Shown in pieces: positions 46,387 through 58,044 of a stretch of DNA of 64,000 nt. The stretch spans positions 1 to 64,000 of the forward strand of contig JAIWWG010000103.1 of the NCBI GenBank assembly GCA_025435555.1. The letters run 5' to 3'. Source of the stretch: Chytriomyces cf. hyalinus JEL632. Lineage: Eukaryota > Chytridiomycota > Chytridiomycetes > Chytridiales > Chytriomycetaceae. The position numbers were made by a program, and so were the translations under genes. The notes under the pieces are model-generated. The model was not told the origin of the DNA, made no database searches, and worked only from the letters and a program-made list of their open reading frames with translations. The stretch's first letter is position 1. Every line of letters begins with the position of its first letter.

Positions 46387-49300
46387 ATGTCCCTCCGTCC
46401 AAAACGAATCGCGTTCGAATCGACAATGCCCTCTCTGCACTCGCAGATTACGCAGCTCTTCTCTCCCATGCAGGGTGACGCGGCCTTCATGGACCCCTTC
46501 CAGGCCGTCTACGATCTGTGCACAGCATATCCAAAGCCATTCGATGACGCCCTGTTTGAAAGCCTGTCTCTATTTATTGCAGAATATGCAAGAGAGAAGC
46601 GGGAGGTGGGTGTGCCCTTGTTTGTCGCAGTGTTTTTGTTAATGCATTGATGCTGTTTGCCGCCAGAGCATCGCTGGCTCGCTCGACACCGTATCGGCGT
46701 ATTCCCGCGAGTGGACGCACTTTACACATGCATCTCGATACCTGGACTCTGTGTGTGAGTACTTGAACAGAATCACTGCAAAGAAACGATCGACGATGCC
46801 AACACAGTCGCGCAGAAGACTGAATGCGAATGGATCCGTCAAGTTTGAGCGAATGCGGATTCATGCGGTGAGTATTTCGAGAGTTGTTTGTTTGTTTTCT
46901 GATCCCGGCATTTTCTTTCAAAACAACGCAGCTCGCGTTTCTGATTTGGAAGGAAACTGTTTTGATGGAAATCAAGTCGAACGCCGGAAACAGGCTTCTC
47001 AACCAAATATTCGACTTTGTGAAGAGAGACCGCGATGGGACTCCTTTGGTCGACAATGGCGTGATCATCAACACTGTCGAATCATTCGGTGCTTGTCTTT
47101 TTCCCAGAACTCACAGCTTACTTTCGATTCTTGCTTACGGTGATCCGTTTTATGCCCCTCGAAACTTAGTCCAAATCTGCGAATTTGTTCCACAGCCGCT
47201 GCAGTTCTATATCCAGGAATTTGAACAACCCTACATCCAATCCACACGCGAATACTACATTGCAGAATCAAACACGCTGATTTCAACAATGACTATATCT
47301 GAATACATGAAATGCATATCGAAACGAATCTCGGACGAAGAGGAGCGTTCTTGCCGATTCTGCAATGAAACGTCAAGAGAAAAAGTGATAAAAGAATGTG
47401 TGTCGCAGTGTGTGACAGCCCATAAAGAGAGACTCTATGACGCGTTTGCTGCGATGCTTAGGGACGAGAATCTTGGAGGTTTGCGCCGAATCTGTCGATG
47501 AGTTGAAGTCGGCTTAATTCGTACTTTTCAATTGATTCTCCAGACTGCACTCTTGTCTATCAACTCATGCTCAAGATTCCAGGCGGCATTCTTCCAATGC
47601 TTCAACTGTTTCAGAAGCACATGTTTGACCTGGGAAAAGACATTGTGGCGCGACTGCGTCCCCCTGCTCAAAAGGTTCGACTTGCAACCGAGAGTTCGAA
47701 TCCTGACAACGAACTTCCCCGTTTGATTGATCGCTCCATTTGGTGAAAACATTCAGGATCCACGCGATTTTATTCATGGCCTTATTGACTTGCACGGCAA
47801 ATGGAGCGCTATTTGCGAAAAGACATTCAGCAACAACACAGCATTCGGTGCAGCCCTGGATAAGGTTTCCAAAAAAATCGCGCCCCTTATAAGTGGGCTG
47901 TACTTTTGTTATGATTGTCGCACTCTAACCCCGTTTTTTGTTTTGAATTGATTCTCAGGGCTTCCGCCAAATTGTCAATGAATCCTATGAAAAGGCGGCA
48001 CAGAATTTTCCAGAGCTTCTCTCTCGGTTCGCTGACTCTTTGCTGAAAAAGACACTCAAATCGCAATGGACTGAGGCGGAGCTGGAGGATAAAATTGGGA
48101 AGGCTGTTGAGTTGCATTGTTTCTGGGAGGTTTCTAATGCCACAAGTTAAACTTTGTTCATTCGCAACAGCTGATTCTGTTCAATTACCTGCAAGAAAAA
48201 GATGTTTTCCAGAAATTCTATTCACGCATGCTTGGTCGCAGATTGTTGGGAAATCTATCTGCGTCCGATGATTTGGAAATGGCCATGATTTCTGGATTGA
48301 AGGTAAAGAAGCACATTGCGAACTCCTGCATTCTTGCATTTACACCGTCTTGTTGATCCGGCAGAACGTGTGCGGTGTTGAATACACATCGAAATTACAA
48401 CGAATGTTCACGGACATTACCTTGAGTCAAGATTTGAACAAACGATTCTCAACTTCTATGCAAAGACAAAATGTGAATCTAGGAGGTGCGGCAAAGGCAG
48501 ATGTCATGATGCTGTTTTCTAATCGGAAACATTTATTCCAGTTGATTTTTCCATTCTTGTTTTGACTGCTGGGTCTTGGCCTTCCATGCCAGGAGCAATT
48601 GATTATGACGTACCAGAGGAGGTTTGTATCGCCGTCGCTTTTTTGATGTTGTCTGTACTCACGAGTCCATGTGAACAATAAGCTCTTGAAAAGTGTGACG
48701 CGGTTTGGCGACTTTTATGGAAACAATCACAACGGGCGCAAACTATCTTGGATGTACCATTTGTGCAAAGGTTCTATTCTTTTTTTCCGCCAACAAATCA
48801 ACATGTGAATTAACAAGAAATGGGTTTTTTTTTTTTTTTCTTTTTGCAAAAGCCGACGTCAAGCTCACATACCTCGATAAAAAATACGAGCTGAATCTGT
48901 CTTTACATCAACTGTCGGTATTGCTACCGTTTAACCAAGACACAATGTTGACACTCGGCAGCATTGTGGACCGTGTGAAAATCAAATTGGCGGATGTTCG
49001 AAAAATTATCAAGGTGAGCCGTTTCCGTTGAGCTGATTTCTTACAGTAGCAGTGCTGATTTTTGTGTTTTTTTTTTCAGCCCTTGATAGACCTTGAAGTT
49101 CTTGTCGCGACAAATACCCAGTTGGACGATTCCACAGAAATTAGCGTCAATATGAAGTTTTCAAAGTATACTTTTTGTTTTGCCTGCATTTTGCTTTATA
49201 CTTTTGTGCACCACAACTGACAAATGTCGATCATCCAAAAAACAGCAAACGGACGAAATTGAAAGTCAGCGCAGCAGCGCAGAACGAATCAACCAGCACG

Positions 49301-49631
49301 CAAGAAAGTGAAGTGACCCGCGCAGCAGTCGACGAGGATCGGAAACTATATCTTCAGGTTATTTTTTGAAGCCCAGTTATGGAACACCGTTTTTTTTTAG
49401 TAACCGGACCTCGTTTGCACAAATTTTTTCATAAAGGCCACAATTGTCCGCATCCTCAAGTCTCGGCGCGTGATGGGTCATAACCAGTTGATCCAGGAAG
49501 TGATTCAACTGTCAACGAGTCGCTTCATTCCATCGATTGCTTTGATCAAAAAGAGCGTGGAGCAGTTGATTGATAAGGGGTACATGGAGCGTAGTAAAGA
49601 GCGGCCGGATCAGTACGTGTACGTTGCGTGA
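46387..49631 (+). CDS. Cullin, CUL2-like E3 ligase scaffold
   Basis: About fourteen exons encode ~799 aa. Exons read 46387-46605, 46667-46867, 46932-47478, 47544-47720, 47757-47864, 47959-48129, 48171-48302, 48365-48485, 48542-48621, 48683-48770, 48853-49013, 49080-49165, 49246-49357 and 49437-49631. All joins fit in phase except the one between 47720 and 47757, which is off by one base. The N-terminus [11 protein letters not shown]...[11 protein letters not shown] strongly recalls animal CUL2. The cullin core shows [32 protein letters not shown] and LTAGSWPS. The C-terminus has the neddylation context [11 protein letters not shown] and ends DQYVYVA. CUL2 holds elongin B/C-based substrate receptors and RBX1. 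Confidence 0.85.
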
Positions 49632-49808
49632 TTTTACGCGGTTGTTTGCGTGTCTGTTATTTTTCCTGGATGGGGCAAGAAATAAAAAAGAATTCATTTG
49701 GAATTGAGTGTGTATTTTTTAGTTGATGCAAAGAAAGCATTTTGCGCGAAACATGGACAACAGCAACAGAATATAATAACAAAGAAAAAGAACACTCTGC
49801 ATCAAAAA

Positions 49809-50911
49809 TCAACCATCTTTCGAATCGATAATACCGCCATCGGAAATGGCGTAAATCGCTTCAGCCTCTGGTACGGATCTTGTGTTCAAAAAAAGCAATT
49901 GAATGGGGTTGATGAGTGAAAAAAAAAGTTCCTTCAAGAAAAGAACAAAAAAAACGATCACTCACGGCGAATCCCAAATCTTGCAAATCCTACTCTCCCC
50001 ACGCCCCTTACGCAAATACAACCGCGTCGTACTCGCATGCGCCAACACATGTCCGCCAATCGGTTTCTTGGGATCCTGCACAAACGTCAACGAAGCCCCT
50101 GGATCCGCCGTCATTTGGTTCGTAATAAACACGGCCACATTGAATTCCTCGGCCAATTTCGTCAGTCTTGCGAGCATGAGTCCTAGCTTTTGTTGTCGTT
50201 CGGCAAGTTCACCGCGGCCAGAGTAGTCGACGCGGAAGAGGGCCATGATGGAGTCGACAATGATGAGACGGTATCCGCCTTCGATCATGCGGGCGCCGAC
50301 TTCGACGATGAGGTCCTTTTTTTTTGATTTGAATGGAAATAAGCTTTCAAAAAGGGATGCATAGGGAAGTACGGTGAGCTTTTGTGTTCTTTTTTTTTTT
50401 TTACCATTTGCTGTTCACAGTTGTACGCGCGCGCAATGGAAATGTTTTCAAGAACTGCTTCAGGGTCCAGCTCGAATCGGTTGGCAATCGAAGTGATACG
50501 GTCGTCTCGAAACGTTCCTTCCGTATCAATAAAAATGACACGCCCAGATGCACCACCGCGATCGACGGGAAGCTGCGCCACGACGCAAAGTGTATGCGCA
50601 AGTTGAGTTTTTCCTGTCCGAAATTCGCTTGTTGTGGAAAAGTTTCAATCGGCTTGTCCCCCCCCCAAAAAAAAAAATGGAACTCACCCAAACGCCTCGG
50701 TAATACTTGCACTCTCAATACCACCGTTTAAAATCTTGTCAAATTCTTTTGATCCTGTCGACAAACGAAACACGTGTCTTCTTCGCACACTAAGCTCGGT
50801 TCCAGTCACAAAGCCGTTTGGTAACAGCTTTGCACTGGCTTCCTTGATTTTTTCGACTTTTGCATCGGACATGCCCTTGATCTTGGAAAGGTTTCTGATC
50901 TGAGGGCATTT

Positions 50912-50942
<31 letters not shown>

Positions 50943-51395
50943 GGAATGTGTGTGCGTGTGTGCATGGGTTAGAAGTCCAGTTGTTTCATGAAAAGAAAAT
51001 GATGAAAGCAGTACCGTCGTCATTTGAACGCCCTAAAAGTTTTTTTCGTTTTTGTGGTCATGATTACAAAAAGTCAATAATAAGTCCACTCGTTGGGTTT
51101 GGTGTGACAAGCTCAAACAGCGAGTAAAAAAAAAAAAACACTCACGCGGACAGTTTGAATTCCCGCAGCCTTCAACTTCAAAATGTCGGCAACATTGATA
51201 CCGCAGGTGGAAAGCGAGTCGATGGACATGATGTCCTGTATGGGGGGGCGTGCATGAAACAAAGATTCTTTAAAAATGCTTTCTCAAGTTGAACCCTCGA
51301 ATGCGAACGGGGTATACCTCCATGACCTCTTCTTCTTCCTCTTGCTCGACGTCAGGGACTGCTTGTGCAGCATTGCGTGCTCGTTGTTCAGTCAT
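49809..51395 (-). CDS. DMC1: Meiotic recombinase DMC1
   Basis: Seven exons (51395-51318, 51235-51146, 51032-51015, 50899-50688, 50627-50405, 50315-49966, 49878-49809) close exactly to 346 aa. It is a RecA-family ATPase that forms filaments on ssDNA for inter-homologue strand exchange in meiosis. The N-terminal helix-hairpin-helix ([33 protein letters not shown]) is followed by Walker A GEFRTGKT, Walker B LIIVDSI, then [21 protein letters not shown] and [29 protein letters not shown] and GGHVLAHAS are DMC1-type, where RAD51 has DSATALYR and GGNIIAHAS. The third exon is only 18 nt (GVQMTT). The acceptor before exon 4 follows an A run and about 24 C on the coding strand. Confidence 0.92.
50909..50944. 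repeat. Poly-T/poly-G homopolymer junction in DMC1 intron
   Basis: The plus strand shows about 12 T followed by about 24 uninterrupted G, then TGTGTGCGTGTGTG. On the DMC1 coding strand this is C24 then A12, ending about nine bases from the acceptor of exon 4. Exact run lengths may suffer from sequencing slippage. Confidence 0.85.
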
Positions 51396-51647
51396 GGTGT
51401 GGTGGTTGGTGCTTTTGTTTCTGGGAAAGAGTTTGTTGAATTGAAAGGGAGCGGGGAGGGGGCCACGCGCATTTATACCCTTTTTCTGGGTAGCACTGGA
51501 ATCGGACTTTTTTCTTTTTCTTTTTTTTTCTTCTTCCGTGTCCGAGTCTGTTTCGTGTCCGAGAGCACGCAAGAACAGTTAAAAAATAAATCCAAAATTT
51601 AAATAAAAACAGTGTCGCACAACTTGCTTTTAATCACGCGTAATTCG
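51396..51647. promoter_or_regulatory. Divergent promoter, DMC1 / 7TM receptor 2
   Basis: These 252 bp between the two ATGs contain a pyrimidine tract (TTTTTCTTTTTC type) near 51510-51530 and an A-rich stretch near 51580-51610. No meiosis-specific element was recognised by eye. Confidence 0.4.
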
Positions 51648-53326
51648 ATGGCACCGCAACAACCGGCTGCCAACAACAGCAGCAGCAGCAACAGTCACAA
51701 CAATGGGCCCATCGACTGGACTCTCGGCGTCAAGATCTTTGAGCCACCGGCTGTGTCCCTGGCCAAGGTCGCAATCTACTCCCTGGGGGCCCTTCTCAAT
51801 GTGTGGATCCTGCTTGCCCTGGCCTACGCACGCAGGCATGAGCGTATGGTCAGAGTGCGACTGGGTGAGTGCTCCTCTCTTGTATTGGGAGGGATAGACA
51901 GCGAGTCCATACACTGACTTTTTTTTGGCTCTCCTGAACAGACCGAACCATGGTCTTTATTGTGTCCATGTGTCTCCTATGGTCCATCGGGGCCCCCATT
52001 CGTTTCATTCTAACTGCCCAATCCGGCCCAGAACTCGTCGAGATGATTGCGCTGTTTGACGCCCCTTTCGCAAGCAGCGTCGCCGTCCTCATCTTTGGCG
52101 GCAACCTCCTCCTCGCTCTCGAACGATACTTTATGATCAAACGAAACATTCCCATCGAAACCAAAAACTTTTACTTTTACGCAATCATTTCTGGAATGGG
52201 ATTCTTGTGCTGCATCGTTGTGGGCGTGTTTATCAAGATTCAACCGTCCATTCGGAACCCGAACGCCCCAACAACTGCACCGTCGGCAGATGGATACATG
52301 CCCATGACTGAACCGCAGGCAACGATTTGGACAACGGCTATGGGGGTTGCATTCGTGTCTACGTTGATTGGTGTGTCGAGTTTGTATTCATGGACGTATA
52401 AACAGTCATCAGAAATGCTGCGAATGGCTTTAGCCGATGCGAGTATGAAGGCGTTTCAAACTGCAGCGGATATGAGGTCCGATCAATCATTTACGCATTC
52501 TTCTTCTGAGCCTGCTCAAATTGCGTCAGCATCGTCATCAACAAATAATTCAATACCGTACCTTCCGCATCCATCAAATCACAATGGACAGCGCGATGAG
52601 GAAGAATGGGAAATGCGAACGTTATCCCAGTTACCGAACCATCAGACGCCGTCGTGTCCCAATGATACAGGCGATGAAGACGCCTCTGTCGACATACCCT
52701 ATAACGAGCTGAGCGGGCCAAGCGTCCATTATCCGAAATCGTCCGTATCCGTCACTGGCACATTTGCAGCTGCAGGTGGTGCAGTAACGAAAGCAGCCAC
52801 CACAGCAACAACAACAGTAATCGAAGATCCTCTCGAAGCCTTGGAGCGGTTAGAAGAAGCGCATCTCCGAGCCGAGAGGAAAATTCTTCTCTCATGCATA
52901 CTCATGACGAGCACGTTGTTTCTGTGTTACGCTCCAACGATTCTATACGAATTCAGCACACGCACTCAATTATGGCCTAATCCACGGGACCCTCGATACA
53001 CCACTTTTTACTGCGTGGCAGCTATATCACTGAGCTTTGATGTCGTCCTTTCTCCGCTCCTGATTTTATATTTTCGAAAAGATTTCAGAGACGCACTGAT
53101 CATGTGGAAATGGCGCAAAGAGGATGAAGACTTTGTTGGGTGGCGAGGAGCTGGAGGTGGAGCGTTGCGGCGGCCGGGGGAAGCTGCACCATATCAGGCA
53201 CCGCCCCCGCGGATTCGGAAAGCAGTGTCGAAGCATGGGGCGCAGTTGAAATTGTGGGATGCGCCACCTTTGCCGCAAGCAGTGGATGTGGGTGCGCCAG
53301 GGACAGCAAAGAATGCACGATTTTAG
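51648..53326 (+). CDS. Rhodopsin-like 7TM receptor 2
   Basis: Exons 51648-51864 and 51942-53326 give 533 aa. The extracellular N-terminus is Asn/Ser-rich without a signal peptide. Seven spans are visible. Conserved points shared with receptors 1 and 3 are VRLDR before TM2, CLLWSIG in TM2, NLLLALERYFMI after TM3, ADGYMPM in an outer loop, ERKILLSCILM before TM6 and FDVVLSPLLILYFRKDFR in TM7. The third cytosolic loop is ~190 residues and polar, much longer than in the paralogues. The tail has a Gly/Pro/Arg-rich patch. A role in chemosensing is plausible but unproven. Confidence 0.68.
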
Positions 53327-53781
53327 AAGCGTCAGCTGTGGGAGTCTTAAGACTGTTTGTTTTTGATGTATGTTTGTGGCATAATGTGGAGTGTATGGAT
53401 GGAGTAAATTAAGCGAATCTGAATAATGGACGCAAAGATCAAGACTCGGTGTCTGTCTCATGGACATGACAGTCAGTATATGCATGCGTCTAAAGCAACA
53501 ACAACAGGACATGACTTGGTTCAGAAATGCAACAATCCAGCATTGTTGTTGTGCGGGGGTTACTCAGACATTTTTTCTGATTAATAATGTTTATTATGCA
53601 CAAGGGACATGAAATTGATTGGTTGGAATTCAAGATTTTTGCTCAATTTATTTTTTATTTTTTTACGGGATTGGGGATTTATTGACTTTTTGCCGGTGCG
53701 TGTGCCAGCTCCTTGTTAGCCAGTATCCCAAACCTACCTGCCAGTCAACCAACCAACCAACCACTTCAAGAGCAAGCGAAT
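53327..53781. other. Intergenic between receptors 2 and 3
   Basis: AT-rich near 53570-53660 with T runs. It holds the 3'UTR of receptor 2 and the promoter of receptor 3. ATTAATAATG and TTATTATGCAC stretches occur near 53580. No gene is seen. Confidence 0.5.
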
Positions 53782-54807
53782 ATGCATCCAGACACGGTCA
53801 ACAGTCCCCTGCTGCTGGGCGTCCTGCTGCTTATCTACGGATCAGGATCCATTCTCAACCTGTCCATCCTCACAACATACGCCCGCCATGCCCCAAGTCT
53901 GCTCAAGACACGTCTTGATCGCATCACTGCCGCTCTCATTGCCATCTGCTTCATATGGTCCCTGGGTCGATCAACCATTGAAATCCTGATTGCCACCAAC
54001 AAATCAACTCAAAGCGACCGCGTCGCAGCCTGCTTCACATCCATCGTCATGTCCTTCATCTTTGCCTTCAACTTTATTCTCGCAATGGAGCGCTACTTTT
54101 CCATCAAGGACATTAATGGCAAACCGTTTTACAAGGCCGTATACGTCTGTCTAGCGCTCTGTGTGGCTGCGCTTCTTGGGATATTTGCGACAAGCACCGC
54201 GGCAGATGGGATCCGCCCAGACAACAAGCCACAAGCCATGATCTGGGACGTTATTGCAAGTGTTGGGTTCCTCGGAGCATCAACGGGAATGGTGGCTCTG
54301 TACATTGCCACGTATCGCTTCACGACGCGTATGTTTGATGAAAGTCCACGAACGGTTGCATACTTTGTCAAGCAACCTCCACCTGTAGCAGTCGCGATCG
54401 TTGCCACGTCTGATTCCAATGCAAGTACATCCACCAGCAGCCCGCATCCAAGAACACCACGATTTGAACTAAACCGACTCCCAGCAACAACAATAGCGTC
54501 AAGAATCCTCGACGCCGAGCAACTCGAACATGTCCGGATAAAGGCGGAAAAACAATTACTCGTAAACTGCATCATCATGAGTGCCGGTTTAATTATTTGC
54601 TATGCGCCCATCTTTTTCTATCAAATTGTGCATGCCTTCTTGGGCATTCATACAGTGAATGAGGAGAACAAGGCGCCGCAAGGAGGGGATGTGTTTTATG
54701 TTTTTGGGTGTGTTGCCGTTGCGTTGGATGTGTTGCTAACGCCTGGGTTGGTGCTCTATTTTCGAAGGGATGTGCGGAAGCGAGTGTGTGTGTGGGCCAG
54801 CAGTTAG
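53782..54807 (+). CDS. Rhodopsin-like 7TM receptor 3
   Basis: A single exon encodes 341 aa. The N-terminus is very short (MHPDTVNSP), then TM1 (LLLGVLLLIYGSGSILNLSIL). Shared marks: TRLDRITAALIAICFIW, NFILAMERYFSIKD after TM3, TAADGIRP in the second outer loop, KAEKQLLVNCIIM before TM6, LIICYAPIFFYQI in TM6 and LDVLLTPGLVLYFRRDVR in TM7. The third loop is about 90 residues and Pro/Ser/Thr-rich. It is a tandem neighbour of receptor 2, but intronless like receptor 1. The family assignment rests on the shared motif order rather than on a database match. Confidence 0.68.
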   Translation: MHPDTVNSPLLLGVLLLIYGSGSILNLSILTTYARHAPSLLKTRLDRITAALIAICFIWSLGRSTIEILIATNKSTQSDRVAACFTSIVMSFIFAFNFILAMERYFSIKDINGKPFYKAVYVCLALCVAALLGIFATSTAADGIRPDNKPQAMIWDVIASVGFLGASTGMVALYIATYRFTTRMFDESPRTVAYFVKQPPPVAVAIVATSDSNASTSTSSPHPRTPRFELNRLPATTIASRILDAEQLEHVRIKAEKQLLVNCIIMSAGLIICYAPIFFYQIVHAFLGIHTVNEENKAPQGGDVFYVFGCVAVALDVLLTPGLVLYFRRDVRKRVCVWASS

Positions 54808-54861
54808 CGTGTAGTTTGCTTTGTATTGAAATGTAAAACTGAGTTTGAATCAAATCATGGA

Positions 54862-55522
54862 TTATGTCATCATCTCTATTCTCTCATTGGAACAACAATG
54901 CAGCAAGCAGTCCAAATACGCTGAATGTGATGTGAAAACAGCGGCTTGACTTTGCAGTTGCCGCTGTCGCTGGCGATGTTGTCGCAGCGACTGTTGCGGT
55001 GCCAGTTGCACCGTTACGCCTGAAACAGAACCACCAAGAACCATCGGCGAATCATCTGGACTGCCCCCCTTCGCACAAACACGAACCATCCCCTTTGCAA
55101 TCAAAATATTGTTAAAAGACGATTCTTTCCCGCACTGCTTGATGGCGTATTCATAATGAGACACGCTCGCCGGAAGACAGAGACATTACAACAAGTCAGC
55201 GGCAGTTTCCATTTTGCGGAACAGGTTTTGATGCATCCACAGTGACACCGCAATACACCAGTGAATAGTCCAGAATGTCACGAGCAGTGGGACACATGCC
55301 ATCTACCAAGGTACCATTCGTATCCACTGGGAGAATACATTGATTATAAAGCGGTTGCAAGCTTGCACGGGGTGCCGAATCCCTCGGAAATGCACTGATG
55401 GTCTGTGCGTGCACGTCGAGACTGTCGGAGCCGCATAAGCAGGTGCTGGACTGTCAACAAGTTTCGAGGTTGGCGTTCATGGCGTGGGAGGCGGCCACGC
55501 AGGCTGTTGAGGATTCGCTCAT
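54862..55522 (-). CDS. Cys-rich, possibly GPI-anchored surface protein (uncertain structure)
   Basis: Minus-strand frames here encode a Cys-rich protein: ACVAASHAMNANLETC, then CLCGSDSLD, NQCILP, GMCPTARDILDYSLVYC and, in the next block, QCGKESSF and VRVCAKGG. The spacing recalls CFEM-type surface domains. One downstream frame ends in a Thr/Ala/Ser-rich stretch and a hydrophobic tail (FSVFGLLAALLFQ), as in GPI anchoring. No continuous model works: TGA at 55457-55455 is in frame between two Cys blocks, no signal peptide is found upstream of 55522, and the tail is in a shifted frame. Either small introns are missed or the gene is decayed. Confidence 0.4.
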
Positions 55523-55701
55523 GGTTTTGGTTTTGAATGCAATTAGGGTGTGGCACTTCTTCAAGCTATTGGCATTTTCCCAACTCTATATGACAAACGA
55601 TGGATTTAACTGAGACTAAGAGCCTTGGGAAGATGGGGGAAGCAAGTGTGGATCATCTGTAAATCGCGAATAAAAAATACAACCCCTTTGAAAAAAAGTA
55701 C

Positions 55702-58044
55702 ATGACTCTGCTTCTCGGCATTTCGTCCGCGGTGCTTCTGCTGGCATATTTCAACCTTGCAGCTACAGTAGCAGCGATTGCCTCATATGATTCAGGGATG
55801 AGTGTTGGCCTGGCTGAGCGTAGCGTTGATCACGACGGGAATGGAATCACGTTTCCGACCACCATGATCCCGCTAGTCCAAGGCCAATCCTACGTCTGCA
55901 CCTTTGTCACTGGCTCACCTGTTCAATGGGGAACAATCAGCATAGACCTGTACAATGTCGCCGTGAGTTTTATTTACGCGCCCAGCCATCCCTGTCGAGA
56001 AAACGCGAAAAACTTAAAAATCTAATCATCAAAACTGCTTTTTTCAGGACGATGAATACTTTTTAACAAATATCGCCAGAATCGATGCTTCACAAGCTCT
56101 TAATCCCATTAATCCGTTGACTGGGAGTATCCCGTTCACGGTTCCCACTTCCGTTGGGACAGGGCCATTGTACGTGTTCAAGGTTTCTGGAATTGATCTT
56201 GCGACTGGAAATACTGTCACGCTGCCCAGGTCTTCTCTGTTTTCAATCACGAATCCTTATGCGGGCGAGTTTAGTCTGTTGGGTTGCCCATGTTCATATC
56301 TGATGATTGTGAACAGGGACCATTGATCACCCAAGCTCGAAAGATATTTGGTACACTGGCCAGAATGTCAGGATCGAATTTTCGTTGGGAAATGCTTTCG
56401 CAATCAGTGGCGCTTCAACGTAAGTTATCTGTGTACAAACGTTGACTACATCGCCTTTAATAAACCTCCCAACAGCCTACGCGTTGAAATGGCGTCTTCA
56501 GATTACTCTGAAGTATACACTGTTCTCGCATCGTCGCCCATTTCCGCAGCAATGCTTTCTGGAGCCCCGGGCACAATATTCTTTAACGTTCCCAGCTCGT
56601 TTAAAAAGGCAACGGTGAGTGGAATGCATGGTTCCATCGTCCGGCTCAGTCCCTGATGCATCATATGTTTTTCTTATCCTCGTAGTCGTACTTTGTGCGG
56701 CTTTCTCCAAACGACGGAACATTCGGAAAAGCACCATCATCAAAGCCCGGACTTCTCTCCTCGAAATTATCACTGCCATCGCCAGCGTAAGTACCGGAAC
56801 GCGCATTGAAAAAAAAAAAAGAAAAAGCGAAATATCTATACTCACCATCAATTCTTTCCCAACAGCTTCACAATCTTTGCATCCGGGGGTGCCCTTCAAA
56901 ACTCGTACCTCACAATAAACGTCACAACAGCCGAACAAACCGTCCCACAACCGCAATCTCAACCCATCGAAACGTACGCTGGATCACTGGTCAAATTCTC
57001 GTGGAACTACGCATGGAAACCACCGGTCCTGTTTTGGAACATTGACTTGTACTCTGTCGGCGAAAGTTCCGCTTCGTTCACGGGCGCAAATTTAGTTGAG
57101 AATATTGCAAATAGTAAAGAAAACGCGTTTGAATGGACGATTGGGGATTCGATTCCTTCGGGCGCTTATTATGTGCGGATTTGGGGGATTTCGCAGGGAG
57201 CCAGTGCGGAGGGGACGGCGCCGATTAGTGCTGTTAGTGTGGTGTTTACGGTCACGAATTCGGCGACTCAGCCTGCGCTTAAGTTCTCTGCGTTGGCTGC
57301 GAACCCGTGGAAGTATGTTACAGGGTGTTGTTTGTTAGGTGTGTTATTTCTCGACCTTACGACCTAATCACAGCGCTGGATGTCGAGCAAACGTGACTTG
57401 GACCATCACAACGCAAGCGGGCTCCGTTCCGCTCAATGGATGGGTCATTGATTTGATGAGAAACTCTCGTAAGTCAAAACTTTGCTGCTTTGGACATGAC
57501 TTTTTTTTATTTATCGTCCTCTATACTATCAGTTCCTTACAAACTCGTGCAAACTCTCACACCCGACCCTTTACCCCCAACCACGCAATGGACTCTCGTA
57601 CGCATCCCGGAAGACCTCGTCATCAGGTTCCACCTCCACCCTACAACAAAAAAAAAAAAAAAGGAAACAAAAACTCACACCCTTTCTCCTAAACACAGCA
57701 ACGATTACTACATTCGCGTACGAGCAATCCTCGACCCATCCTCATACCCAAACCAAGACGTTGGCTCTCTAACCCCGTTCTTTAAAGTCCTCGCAGCGCC
57801 GACAGACAGACGTACACTCAACACGACGTGTATTGCACAGTTCCCAGGTACACCGCGTGTGACTGTGACTACAAAGAGTGTTAGCACTACGGCGAGGAGT
57901 GGTGGGAATCGTACGAGAACTTCGGTAAAGTTGGATGGAAATAGTAATCCGAATCCGTTTGGGAACCCGAGTTCGGCGAGGAGTTTAAGAGAGTGTGTGG
58001 AGTGGGTTGTGGTTGGTGTTTTGGGGATGTTGGTTTCTGTTTGA
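55702..58044 (+). CDS. KNH/Kre9-like repeated cell-wall protein, GPI-type
   Basis: At least eight exons, the first 55702-55962 and the second from 56048. A signal peptide opens the protein (MTLLLGISSAVLLLAYFNLAA). About four similar beta-rich units follow. Each begins with a segment of the form G-(Q/S)-x-V-x-(I/F)-(E/S)-F or VTWTI, then a xxIDLY or RVEM strand, and ends with (Y)YVRIW/YFVRLSP/YYIRVRA. That is the pattern of the Ser/Thr-rich GPI-anchored KNH-like family tied to beta-1,6-glucan assembly. The C-terminus is Ser/Thr/Asn-rich and ends in a hydrophobic segment (VEWVVVGVLGMLVSV), fitting GPI attachment. Several joins between 56250 and 57720 are inferred only from phase and repeats. 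Confidence 0.65.

Noticed and set aside
49809-51395. RAD51 rather than DMC1
   Set aside because: [18 protein letters not shown] and GGHVLAHAS follow DMC1, and the AxxR/GGNIIAHAS forms of RAD51 are absent.
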